From RSA11 sp965652565 (GTDB lineage: Bacteria > Actinomycetota > Thermoleophilia > Solirubrobacterales > 70-9): a stretch of DNA of 64,000 bases. Of the stretch, positions 33,535 to 41,819 are shown piece by piece (position 1 is the stretch's first letter; every line of letters begins with the position of its first letter). Under the pieces are notes generated by a model. The model did no database searches and was not told the DNA's origin. It saw only the letters and a program-made list of their open reading frames with translations. Position numbers and translations under genes: made by a program. The DNA lies in NCBI GenBank assembly GCA_965652565.1, contig CBFGWL010000004.1, forward strand, positions 1-64,000, read 5' to 3'.

Positions 33535-35033
33535 GCCCAGCGCGAGGTGACGACCTTCTTGCGCGTGTAGAACTCGACCGCGTCGTTGCCGTTCGCGTGC
33601 AGGTCGCCGTCGATCGAGTCCTTCCAGCCCGAGAACGGGAACCACGCCACGGGGGCTGCGACGCCCACGTTCACGCCGATCATCCCGGCCTCGACGCCGA
33701 AGCGGTAACGCCGCGCTGCCTCGCCGGAGGTCGTGAAGATCGAGCCGGCGTTGCCGTAGCGCGAGCTGTTCACGAACTCGAGCGCCTCGTCGAGGTCGCT
33801 GGCCCGCACGACGGCGAGCAGCGGTCCGAAGAGCTCCTCGCGTGCGACCTCGGAGTCGCGGTCGCTCACCTCCACGATCGTCGGGCCGAGCAGCGTGCCG
33901 GCCTCGTTGCCGGTGTCGCGGCCGTCGAGGACGAGCTCCGCGCCCTCGCTGAGCGCGCGATCGACGGCGCCCGCGACCCGGTCGCGCGCTTCGGGGCCGA
34001 CCAGCGGACAGACCTCGACGCCCTCCTGGTCGCCGGCGCCCGCCTCGAGCTCGCTCGCGGCCTCGCGCAGCGCGGTGATCACCTCGTCCTGGCGCTCGCG
34101 GTCGCCGACCACGACGGCGACCGAGCCGGCGAGGCAGCGCTGCCCCGCCGCCCCGAACGAGGAGCTCATGATCGCGGGTACCGAGGTGTCGAGGTCCGCG
34201 TCGGGCATGACGACGAGCGAGTTCTTCGCGCCGCCCAGCGCCTGGCAGCGCTTCCCGTTGGCGGCGGAGCGCTCGGCAACGTAGCGCGCGGTCGAGGCCT
34301 GGCCCACGAACGAGACCGCGTCGATGCCCGGGTGGTCGAGGATCCCGTTCACCGCGTCGTGCGCGCCGTGGACGAGGTTGCAGACGCCCGCTGGGATCGC
34401 GTCGATCGAGTCGATCAGCTCGAAGATGCGCTCCGCGGGCCGTGGGTCGCGCTCGGACGGCTTGAGGATGAACGTGTTCCCGCACGCGATCGCGAAGGGC
34501 AGGAACCACAGTGGGATCATCGCCGGGAAGTTGAACGGGGTGATCGCCGCGACCACGCCGACCGGCTGGCGCACCATCTCCACGTCCATGCCGGTCGCCA
34601 CGCCCTCGAGGTTCTCGCCCTTGAGCAGGTGCGGGATCGCCGTCGCCGCCTCGGTGGACTCGATCCCGCGCAGCACCTCGCCGCGTGCATCCCCCAGCGT
34701 CTTGCCCATGTCCTCGGTGACCAGCCGGGCGATCTCGTCCTGGTGGGCCCAGAGGGCCTCGCGCAGCGCCATGACCGCGCGGGCGCGCTTCTGCGGCGGG
34801 GTGGCGCGCCAGGCCGGGAACGCGGCGCGGGCGGCCTGCACCGCGGCGTCGACGTCAGCTGCCGCGCTGAGCGGAACCTCGGCCACGACCTCGCCGGTGG
34901 CGGGATTGATGTCGTCGAGGAGCTCGACGTCAACGGCCTCGACCCACTCACCGCCGACGTAGTTGCGAAGGCGGCGTGCGCCTCCTCCCTGCGATTGGCT
35001 ACGGGCGACTGGCGACTCGGTCACCGGCTTCAT
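33531..35033 (-). CDS. mmsA: CoA-acylating methylmalonate-semialdehyde dehydrogenase
   Basis: A 500-residue aldehyde dehydrogenase of the MmsA type, which converts methylmalonate or malonate semialdehyde plus CoA to propionyl- or acetyl-CoA. The family features are FNFPAMIPLWFLPFAIACGNTFILKPSERDP, ALGGAKNSLVVMPDADLD and the nucleophile in FGAAGQRCLAGSVAV. The class lacks the usual catalytic glutamate of hydrolytic ALDHs. The first 18 or so residues (MKPVTESPVARSQSQGGG) precede the normal start and are encoded by the GTCGCCAGT-type repeat. It overlaps the upstream aldehyde dehydrogenase by ATGA, so the two are coupled. Confidence 0.9.
   Translation of the reverse strand: MKPVTESPVARSQSQGGGARRLRNYVGGEWVEAVDVELLDDINPATGEVVAEVPLSAAADVDAAVQAARAAFPAWRATPPQKRARAVMALREALWAHQDEIARLVTEDMGKTLGDARGEVLRGIESTEAATAIPHLLKGENLEGVATGMDVEMVRQPVGVVAAITPFNFPAMIPLWFLPFAIACGNTFILKPSERDPRPAERIFELIDSIDAIPAGVCNLVHGAHDAVNGILDHPGIDAVSFVGQASTARYVAERSAANGKRCQALGGAKNSLVVMPDADLDTSVPAIMSSSFGAAGQRCLAGSVAVVVGDRERQDEVITALREAASELEAGAGDQEGVEVCPLVGPEARDRVAGAVDRALSEGAELVLDGRDTGNEAGTLLGPTIVEVSDRDSEVAREELFGPLLAVVRASDLDEALEFVNSSRYGNAGSIFTTSGEAARRYRFGVEAGMIGVNVGVAAPVAWFPFSGWKDSIDGDLHANGNDAVEFYTRKKVVTSRWA
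34985..35033 (-). repeat. GTCGCCAGT-type repeat in the 5' end of mmsA
   Basis: On the gene strand the sequence GAGTCGCCAGTCGCC occurs right after the start codon and codes for ESPVA. The same 13-base core (GTCGCCAGTCGCC) is in the repeat that encodes the PstS tail at 18.7 kb. Only one or two units are present here. Confidence 0.6.
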
Positions 35034-36538
35034 GCTCCACCTCCATCACGCGGATCGTGTGCCGCGTTGTATTGCGAGTACGGGTACCACCACTCCTTCG
35101 GCGCGATCTCCGTCTCGATGTGCACGTGCTTCGTCTCCTGAAAGGCTTCTAGCCCTTCGCGACCAAGCTCGCGTCCGAGCCCGGACTGCTTGAAGCCGCC
35201 GAAGGGACCGGCGTCGTTGTCGGTGAGCGGGTCGTTGAACCAGACCGTCCCGGCCTTGATCTCGCGCATACAGCGCAGCATCGTCGGGAGGTCGCGCGTG
35301 TAGACGTTCGCGCCGAGCCCGTAGGGCGTCGAGTTCGCCGCCGCGATCGCCTCGTCGAGCGTGCTGACCGGCTGCAGCGGCGCGATCGGGCCGAAGGTCT
35401 CCGCCCGCCAGACGTCCGCCTTCGCCGGGGCGCCGACGACCACCGCGGGCGCCAGGAAGTGGCCGCGCTCGTGGCCGGCGCGATCGCCGCCCACGAGCAC
35501 CTCGGCGCCGGCCTCCACCGCCGCCTCGAGCTGGCGCTCGACCTTCTGGCGCTGCCCGGCCGACACCATCGGACCGATGTCGGTCGACGGATCCATCGGA
35601 TCGCCGACGACGAGCCGGCGCGTGGTGTCGACGAAGGCGTTCAGGTAGTCGTCGTAGATGTCGCTCATCACGTAGAAGCGCTCCGCGGACGTGCAGACCT
35701 GGCCGGCGTTCAAGAACGCGGCCCAGGCGCCGCCGCGCGCCGCGACGTCAAGATCCGCGGCGACGTCGGAGCAGACGATGAAGGCGTCCTTGCCGCCCAT
35801 CTCCAGGTTCATCCGCGCCATCCGAGCCGTACACGCGGCGGCGACCTTCTTGCCCGTCTCCACCGAGCCCGTGAAGGCGACACCGTCGACGCGCTCGTCG
35901 GCCGCGATCGCGGCGCCCACCTCACCCGCGCCGGCGACCAGGTTGACCACGCCCGCGGGGAGGTGGTCGAAGCAGGGCGCGAGGGCAAGGGTCGAAAGCG
36001 GCGTCAGCTCGGAGGGCTTGCAGACCGTCGTGTTGCCCGCGGCCAGCGCCGGCGCGAGCTTCCACGCGAGCAGCAGCAGCGGGTAGTTCCAGGGAACGAT
36101 GCAGCCGATCACGCCGAGCGGGTCCTTGACGACCATCGCGAGCTGGGTGGACTCGATCGGCGGGATCACCCGGCCCGCGGAGTCCCGGCCGATCTCCGCG
36201 TAGTAGTCGAAGGCCGCGGCCGTCCAGCCGACCTCGTCGGTGTTCTCGATCAGCGGTTTGCCGCCCTCGGCGGTCATGATCCGCGCGAGTTCGTCGGTGC
36301 GCTCGCGCAGCCGCACCGCCACCTCGTGGAGCATCTCCGCGCGCTCGCCGGCGGGCGTCGCAGCCCAGCCAGCCGCCGCCTCGCGCGCGGCGGCGATCGC
36401 CGCGTCGAGCTCGTTCTGCGAGGCGCTCGCGACGGTCGCGATGGTCTCCTCGGTATAAGGGTTCTCGACGTCGAGCGGCGTACCCGTGGCGGCCACGAGC
36501 TCGCCCCCGATCAGCAATCGCGTCTCGTAGCCAGCCAT
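35030..36538 (-). CDS. NAD-dependent aldehyde dehydrogenase (betaine/aminobutyraldehyde type)
   Basis: A 502-residue hydrolytic aldehyde dehydrogenase starting at ATG 36538 (TTG 36544 is a weaker alternative). It has the cofactor motif VIGCIVPWNYPLLLLAWKLAPALAAGNTTVCKPSELTPLS, catalytic glutamate in LEMGGKDAFIVCSD and nucleophile in FLNAGQVCTSAERFYV. The TAGCAT hexamer nine bases before the ATG and absence of a ribosome site suggest a leaderless mRNA. Cotranscribed with mmsA. Together they could take amino-aldehydes or semialdehydes onward to acyl-CoA. Confidence 0.88.
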   Translation of the reverse strand: MAGYETRLLIGGELVAATGTPLDVENPYTEETIATVASASQNELDAAIAAAREAAAGWAATPAGERAEMLHEVAVRLRERTDELARIMTAEGGKPLIENTDEVGWTAAAFDYYAEIGRDSAGRVIPPIESTQLAMVVKDPLGVIGCIVPWNYPLLLLAWKLAPALAAGNTTVCKPSELTPLSTLALAPCFDHLPAGVVNLVAGAGEVGAAIAADERVDGVAFTGSVETGKKVAAACTARMARMNLEMGGKDAFIVCSDVAADLDVAARGGAWAAFLNAGQVCTSAERFYVMSDIYDDYLNAFVDTTRRLVVGDPMDPSTDIGPMVSAGQRQKVERQLEAAVEAGAEVLVGGDRAGHERGHFLAPAVVVGAPAKADVWRAETFGPIAPLQPVSTLDEAIAAANSTPYGLGANVYTRDLPTMLRCMREIKAGTVWFNDPLTDNDAGPFGGFKQSGLGRELGREGLEAFQETKHVHIETEIAPKEWWYPYSQYNAAHDPRDGGGA

Positions 36539-36637
36539 CCCCAAGCGATGCTACCGACGCGTCGCCGCCGTACCCGTACAAGGAGTCGCCTGGGCTTTGG
36601 CCAGTTCGTCGATCTCCCGTCCACGGCGCAGCAAACG

Positions 36638-36663
36638 GGTTACACATCCGCGAGGGGCGGGTA
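36638..36663 (+). promoter_or_regulatory. SigB/SigF-like promoter before the STAS gene
   Basis: GGTTA-N16-GGGTA resembles the alternative sigma SigB/SigF consensus (GGTTT-N16-GGGTA). It ends 11 bases before the GTG start used here. The sigma factor that could read it is encoded 1.3 kb downstream, which fits feedback control of a partner-switch module. Confidence 0.45.
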
Positions 36664-36673
36664 GGGAGGGGCC

Positions 36674-37117
36674 GTGATAGAGCGCTTGCTACGGCGCCTG
36701 CGCATCGTGCGGGAGGCGGGGCCCGATCCTGGTTATGCTCGCGTCGTGGAGATCTCCGGGGAAGTCCAGCTCTCGACCGCGGCGGAGGGCGTCGGCGTCG
36801 TTGCCCTGATCGGCGAGCACGATCTGGGCACTGTCAATCAGGTTCGCGAGGCGCTTGAGCGCGCCCAAAACGAGCAAAGGGCTGTTGTGGTTGACCTTTG
36901 CCCGGCGACGTTCATCGACTCCTCGATTCTTGGCGCGATCTTGGAGGGCCGTCGTCAGGCCAGTGAGAAGCAGCAGGGCTTCGGGGTCGCGTGCGACGGC
37001 AGCTCCGACCCCGTCAATCGCGTGCTCGACGTGACCGGACTGCGGCACGAGCTTCCAGTTCACGACAGCGTTGACGCTGCGCTCACTGCGATCCGCCAGA
37101 GGGCGGGATCAGCGTGA
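36674..37117 (+). CDS. STAS-domain anti-sigma factor antagonist
   Basis: A 147-residue STAS protein (SpoIIAA/RsbV type). The domain covers about residues 30-140 with the switch region FIDSSILGAILEGRRQ; the serines of DSS are the likely phosphorylation site. GTG 36674 has a good AGGGAGG ribosome site. GTG 36746, 6 bases after a TATGCT hexamer, is an alternative leaderless start that would give a more typical STAS N-terminus. The stop overlaps the next gene by GTGA. It would release the sigma factor by binding the neighbouring HATPase. Confidence 0.86.
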   Translation: MIERLLRRLRIVREAGPDPGYARVVEISGEVQLSTAAEGVGVVALIGEHDLGTVNQVREALERAQNEQRAVVVDLCPATFIDSSILGAILEGRRQASEKQQGFGVACDGSSDPVNRVLDVTGLRHELPVHDSVDAALTAIRQRAGSA

Positions 37118-37941
37118 GCGGCTCGGCGACCGAGCTGCGGCTCGCGGTCGCCGCCCGAGCCGAGAACCTCGCCTTGGTGCGCCAGGCGCTTGCCGGCCTG
37201 GGCGACGCGGCCGGCATGGACGAGGCGACCCTGGCCGACCTCAAGCAGATCGCCACCGAAGCCTGCATGAACGCGGTCGTCCACGCCTACCCCGACGACT
37301 CGGAGGGCCGGATCGAAATCCGAGCGCGGGTGGCGGCCGGCGAGGTGACGCTCTCGGTTCGCGACTGGGGCGTCGGCTTCCGTCCACGGCCCGCCGATGT
37401 GCAGGGTCAGTCGCTCCGTCTCGGGCTGCCGCTGATCGCTTCGCTTTCCGATCGCTTCGAGGTCTTCGCGCCGCTGGACGGCGGCACGGAGGTGCGCGTG
37501 CGGCTCAGCATCGATGACGCCCTCGCGGCGCCGGTGCAGCAGTCGGTGCCGGCCCCGCCGCGCGAGGCCGAGATCGCGGTCACCGGCGACGCCGCCCGGC
37601 AGGTCATCGCCCGGGTCATGGCGATCGCCGCGACGCGAGTCGGGTTCTCGCTCGACCGCATGTCAGACGGGGTCCTCATCGGTGATGTGATCTCGTCGCA
37701 CGACGCGGGTGACTTCGCCGAGAAGCGCGTCGGCGTCGAGCTCGACGAGTCCGAGCCCGGAACCCTGTGGATGCGGGTCGGCCCGTTCGTGGACGGCGGC
37801 GCCCGCAGGCTCATGGAACACATGGACATCCCCGGCATGGACTTCTCGCTGTCCAAGCTCGCCGACCGAGTGGATGTGGAGAGCGAGGACGGCGGCGACT
37901 TCGTCGTCATCGAGCTCTCGCGCGATCAGGTCGAGAGCTGA
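37114..37941 (+). CDS. Anti-sigma regulatory factor (RsbW-like HATPase) with extra C-terminal domain
   Basis: A 275-residue protein. Residues about 1-140 form a GHKL kinase-type ATPase: N box EACMNAVVHAY (about 50-60), G1 box DWGVGF (about 84-89) and GLPLIASLSD (about 104-113). This is the RsbW/SpoIIAB class that binds a sigma factor and phosphorylates a STAS antagonist. The C-terminal half (about 148-275) is not part of RsbW and I do not recognise it. It starts inside the STAS gene stop (GTGA) and converges with a SigB/F sigma gene. Confidence 0.85.
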   Translation: MSGSATELRLAVAARAENLALVRQALAGLGDAAGMDEATLADLKQIATEACMNAVVHAYPDDSEGRIEIRARVAAGEVTLSVRDWGVGFRPRPADVQGQSLRLGLPLIASLSDRFEVFAPLDGGTEVRVRLSIDDALAAPVQQSVPAPPREAEIAVTGDAARQVIARVMAIAATRVGFSLDRMSDGVLIGDVISSHDAGDFAEKRVGVELDESEPGTLWMRVGPFVDGGARRLMEHMDIPGMDFSLSKLADRVDVESEDGGDFVVIELSRDQVES

Positions 37942-37997
37942 CCCCCGCGTCGCGGCCGATCGGTCCCGCTCGATTCGGGTGGGGCTGCGTGCCCGGC

Positions 37998-38780
37998 CTA
38001 GCTCTCGTCGTCCGGCCGCGGCACCTGACGGCGCACCTCGTCGAGGGCGCGGCGCAGCAACCGGGAGACATGCATCTGTGAGATGCCGACGCGCTTGGCG
38101 ATCTCCGACTGCGTCAGGTCCTCGACGAAGCGCAGGTGCAAGATCATGCGCTCGCGCTCGCTGAGCGACGCGATCGTGCGCGAGATCGCCTCGCCGAACT
38201 CGACGGTCGAGTAGCCCGGATCGATGTCACCGATGGTGTCGCCGAGGCGGGCGCCCTCCTCCTCGGGGCCCACGCTCGCCTCGAGCGAGTACGTGTGGCG
38301 CGCGCTCGAGGCCTCCATCGCCTCGAGCACCTCCTCGAGCGAGAGCCCGACCCGCTCGGCGACCTGCGCGGCAGAGGGCTGGTAGCCCAGCTCGGTCGGC
38401 AGCTCATCGATCGCGCGCTCGATCAGCGCGATGCGCTCCTGCAGCCCCCGCGGCATGTGCACCTGGCGGCTGCGGTCGCGAAAATGGCGCTTGAGCTCGC
38501 CAAGGATGGTTGGCGCCGCGTAGCTCGCGAAGCTGTGGCCGAGCGACGGGTCGAAGCCGTCGATGGCCTTCACCAGCCCGAGGCTCGCGACCTGGTGGAG
38601 GTCCTCGGTTGGCTCGCTGCCGCCCGCGTAGCGGTTCGCGAGGCTGCGCGCGAGCGGCATGAACCGCGCGACGAGCTCCTCGCGTACGGAAGGCTCGCGG
38701 GTGCGGTGGTAGCGCACGAGGAGCTGTTCCTCGTCCGCAAGCCGCTCGTCTGGGCGCGGGGCGGAGCCATCGACCATCAC
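37998..38780 (-). CDS. SigB/SigF/SigG-family RNA polymerase sigma factor
   Basis: A 260-residue group 3 sigma factor. Region 2 reads EDLHQVASLGLVKAIDGFDPSLGHSFASYAAPTILGELKRHFRD (about 60-103), region 3 about 120-170 and region 4 SLSERERMILHLRFVEDLTQSEIAKRVGISQMHVSRLLRRAL (about 208-249). This is the SigB/F/G type, controlled by an anti-sigma HATPase and a STAS antagonist, which are encoded just beside it in convergent orientation. The role is probably general or envelope stress. Confidence 0.9.
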   Translation of the reverse strand: MMVDGSAPRPDERLADEEQLLVRYHRTREPSVREELVARFMPLARSLANRYAGGSEPTEDLHQVASLGLVKAIDGFDPSLGHSFASYAAPTILGELKRHFRDRSRQVHMPRGLQERIALIERAIDELPTELGYQPSAAQVAERVGLSLEEVLEAMEASSARHTYSLEASVGPEEEGARLGDTIGDIDPGYSTVEFGEAISRTIASLSERERMILHLRFVEDLTQSEIAKRVGISQMHVSRLLRRALDEVRRQVPRPDDES

Positions 38781-38838
38781 CCCCTGAGTATCACGACTTC
38801 CGCGCGGCGGGTCTCGCTGCCCGCCCGCCGGCCGGGCT

Positions 38839-39717
38839 TCAGCCGCCCAGCGCGCCCGGAGCGGGCGGGACGGGGCGCGCCTCGAGGCGCGTCTCGACCT
38901 CGTCCTCGGGCAGCACCGAGGCCATCTTCTCGGCGCGCCGCTGCTGCCACACGGTGAACGCCATCGCTGCCGCCGTGGCGATGAACAGCATCGTCGCGAT
39001 CACGTAGACCTCGACCGGGATGCCGCGCTGCGCCGCCCCGTAGATCCACAGCGGGAACGTGACGGTGTCGCCGGCGTTGAACTGCGAGATCACGAAGTCG
39101 TCGATCGAAAGCGCGAAGGCGAGCAGGCCGGCGCCCACGATCCCGGGCATGAGCAGCGGCAGCGTCACCAAGCGGAAGGTGTCGAACGCGTTCGCCCCCA
39201 GATCGCGTGCCGCCTCCTCGAGGCTGCGGTCGAAACCGATCAGGCGTGAGCGCACCACGACCACCACGAAGCTGATCGAAAACATCACGTGCGCGATGAA
39301 GAGCGTCTGGAAGCCGAGCTCGATGCCGTAGATCAGGAACATCGAGAGCAGCGCCGCGCCGATGACGACCTCCGGCGTGGCCATCGGGATGACGATGAGG
39401 AAGTTCGCCGTGCGCCGGCCGAAGAACTGGTAGCGCACGAGCCCCATCGCGACGAGCGTGCCGAGGAGCGTTGAGACCACGGTCGAGAGCGCGGCCAGCT
39501 CCAGGCTCGTGATGAACGCGTCGGTGAGATCCGGGATCCCGAACGCGTTCTTCCAGTGGTCGACCGTGAAGCCCTCCCACGTGTAATTGAACTTGCCGCT
39601 CGGGTCGTTGAACGAGAAGACCGCGACCAGCAGGAGGGGCAGCAGCAGGTAGAGGATCGCGATGAAGCCGTAGATGACGATCGCGTTGTGGCGCAGCCAC
39701 TTCCACGCGCGGCTCAT
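38839..39717 (-). CDS. potC: Spermidine/putrescine ABC transporter permease PotC
   Basis: A 292-residue permease with about six membrane segments. The ATPase docking loop is EEAARDLGANAFDTFRLVTLPLLMPGIVG (about residues 161-189). The N-terminal half has FSFNDPSGKFNYTWEGFTVDHWKNAFG, a typical PotC segment. Its start overlaps the potB stop by ATGA. It ends the potADBC operon; a GC-rich hairpin-like sequence near 38804-38828 may be a weak terminator. Confidence 0.92.
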   Translation of the reverse strand: MSRAWKWLRHNAIVIYGFIAILYLLLPLLLVAVFSFNDPSGKFNYTWEGFTVDHWKNAFGIPDLTDAFITSLELAALSTVVSTLLGTLVAMGLVRYQFFGRRTANFLIVIPMATPEVVIGAALLSMFLIYGIELGFQTLFIAHVMFSISFVVVVVRSRLIGFDRSLEEAARDLGANAFDTFRLVTLPLLMPGIVGAGLLAFALSIDDFVISQFNAGDTVTFPLWIYGAAQRGIPVEVYVIATMLFIATAAAMAFTVWQQRRAEKMASVLPEDEVETRLEARPVPPAPGALGG

Positions 39718-40586
39718 ACGCGCGCCTCCGTCTCGTCGCCCATCAGCGCCTCAGAGCCCGCGAAGCGGATGTAGATGAAGACGACCGCCAGGATCGCCGC
39801 CATCAAGATGAACGAAAGCGCCGCCGCCGTCGGATAGTCGAGCTCCATCAGATACAGCGACTGGATGCGGTTGCCGACCATCGATTGGTTGATCGAGCCC
39901 AGGAAGAACGCGTTGATGTAGTCGCCGGCCGCGGGGATGAACGTGAGCAGCGTGCCGGCTACCACGCCCGGTGCCGACAGCGGCAGGGTGACCCGCCAGA
40001 AGGCCTCACGCGAGGAGGCGTAGAGATCCTTCGCGGCCTCGATCAGGCGGACGTCGATGCGCTCCAGGCTCGCGTAGATCGGGAGCACCATGAACGGCAG
40101 GAAGTTGTAGGTCAGGCCGGCGATCACCGCCGCCGGGGTCGCGAGCAGGCGGCCCTCGTCGCCGAGGATGCCGATGGTCTGCAGGACGTTGACGACGAGG
40201 CTGTCGTCGCTGAGGATTGTCGTCCAGGCGATCGTGCGGATCAGATACGTCGTGAAGAACGGGGCGACGACCGCCAGGAGCAGCGCGTTCTTCCAGCGCC
40301 CGCCGCGGAACGCGATCGCGTACGCCAGCGGGTAGGCGATCAGCAGCGCGATGACCGTGGCCGTCCCCGCGTAGACGAACGAGCGCACGAACTGCGCGTC
40401 GAAGCGGCTGAACGAGTCGGTGAAGTTCGAGAACTCCCACGTGAACTCGAACCCGGTCGCGAGCGTGCCGGACTCGAGCGCGAGCCGCCCCATGAAATAG
40501 AGCGGGACGACGAAGAAGATGATGAGCCAGACGAGGCCCGGCCCCATCAACAGGTACGGGATGAGCCGGCGACGGACCGAGCTCAT
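39714..40586 (-). CDS. potB: Spermidine/putrescine ABC transporter permease PotB
   Basis: A 290-residue permease with the PotB pattern: membrane segment PYLLMGPGLVWLIIFFVVPLYFM (about 9-31), a long periplasmic loop, and docking loop EAAKDLYASSREAFWRVTLPLSAPG (about 184-208). The ATG follows a GGGAGGGAG ribosome site. With PotC it forms the channel for polyamine import. Confidence 0.92.
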   Translation of the reverse strand: MSSVRRRLIPYLLMGPGLVWLIIFFVVPLYFMGRLALESGTLATGFEFTWEFSNFTDSFSRFDAQFVRSFVYAGTATVIALLIAYPLAYAIAFRGGRWKNALLLAVVAPFFTTYLIRTIAWTTILSDDSLVVNVLQTIGILGDEGRLLATPAAVIAGLTYNFLPFMVLPIYASLERIDVRLIEAAKDLYASSREAFWRVTLPLSAPGVVAGTLLTFIPAAGDYINAFFLGSINQSMVGNRIQSLYLMELDYPTAAALSFILMAAILAVVFIYIRFAGSEALMGDETEARV

Positions 40587-40650
40587 CGGGCTCCCTCCCT
40601 GCGGTCCGTCGCCGTGCTCATCCCTGCTCTGTCTCCCCGAGCGTTAGTTG

Positions 40651-41799
40651 CTAGGCGCCCGTGATCACGTCCTGCCAGGCCTGCTCCACCTTGCGCACGA
40701 CCTCAGGGCCGCCCGGCGGCTCGTCCTGGGTCGAGCAGTTCTCGGTGAAGTCCTCCGGCGGGAAGACCAGCTCGCTGTCGGCGGCGTCCGAGCCCTGCTG
40801 CTCGAGCACCTCCTTCGTCCCCTTGACGGGTGTGAAGTAGTAGTTGTAGTTCGCGATCTGCGCCTGGTTCTCAGGCTGGTAGACGTAGTTCATCCACTCG
40901 TACGCCGCCGTCGGGTTCGGCGCCCCCACCGGGATGACCATGTTGTCCGACCACAGCGTGCAGCCTTCGTCCGGCATCACGAACTCGATGTCGGGGTTGT
41001 CGGCCTGCAGCTGGACGGCGTCCCCGGACCAGCCGATCACCGCGACGACGTCGCCGTTGGCGAGGTCACGCGTGTAGTCGTTGCCGGTGAAGCGCCGGAT
41101 CTGACCGGAGTCCGCTGCCTCGCGGATCTTGTCGATCGCCTCCATCCAGTCTTCCTCGGTCGCGTCTTCGGGGCGTACGCCGCTGGCCATCAAGACGAGC
41201 GGCACCGTGTCGCGCATCTCGTTGAGCATCTCGACCCGGCCCTTGTACTTCGGGTCGAAGAGGTCGTTGATCGAGGTCACGTCGGGCGCTTCCGCGGTGT
41301 TCACCACGAGGCCCGTCATCCCGCTCTGCCAGGGAAGCGAGAACGTGCGGTCGGGGTCGAACGCGGGGCTCGCCAGCTGCGGCACCAGGTTCTCCTTCGC
41401 CGGGGCGACGGCTTCCTGGTCGAAGTCCTGGAGGTACCCGAGCTCGCGCATGCGGTTCGCCATCCAGTCGGTGACGATCATGATGTCGCGCCCGCCCGAC
41501 TGACCGCGCTGCAGCTGGGGCTGCACCTTGGCGAGGAAGTCGTTGTTGTCGTTGACCTCCTCGACGTAGTTGACCTTGATCCCGGTCTTGCGCTGGAACT
41601 CGGGAACGGTCTTGCGGTCGATGTAGAAGGGCCAGTTGGCGATCTTCAGAGTCCCTGAGGGCTCACCCTCGGCCTCGGCGACGGGGACCTCGGAGTCCTC
41701 GTTGCCGCCCTCGATGCCGCCGTCCCCGCCGCACGCGGCCAGAACCAGCGCCGCGACGAGCGCGGTGATGCCGAACAGCAGTTTCAGCAAGCCCCCCAT
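40651..41799 (-). CDS. potD: Spermidine/putrescine-binding lipoprotein PotD
   Basis: A 382-residue polyamine-binding protein. ATG 41799 is chosen because AGAGAGGAG lies six bases upstream; ATG 41820 would overlap the potA stop. The signal has a hydrophobic core and lipobox LAAC. The mature domain contains LKIANWPFYIDRKTVPEFQRKTGIKVNYVEEVNDNNDF and the ligand-pocket tryptophans and acids (SLPWQSGMTGLVVN, VIGWSGDAVQLQ). Putrescine preference is inferred from the catabolic cluster next door. Confidence 0.92.
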   Translation of the reverse strand: MGGLLKLLFGITALVAALVLAACGGDGGIEGGNEDSEVPVAEAEGEPSGTLKIANWPFYIDRKTVPEFQRKTGIKVNYVEEVNDNNDFLAKVQPQLQRGQSGGRDIMIVTDWMANRMRELGYLQDFDQEAVAPAKENLVPQLASPAFDPDRTFSLPWQSGMTGLVVNTAEAPDVTSINDLFDPKYKGRVEMLNEMRDTVPLVLMASGVRPEDATEEDWMEAIDKIREAADSGQIRRFTGNDYTRDLANGDVVAVIGWSGDAVQLQADNPDIEFVMPDEGCTLWSDNMVIPVGAPNPTAAYEWMNYVYQPENQAQIANYNYYFTPVKGTKEVLEQQGSDAADSELVFPPEDFTENCSTQDEPPGGPEVVRKVEQAWQDVITGA

Positions 41800-41819
41800 G
41801 GGGCGCTCCTCTCTCTTCA

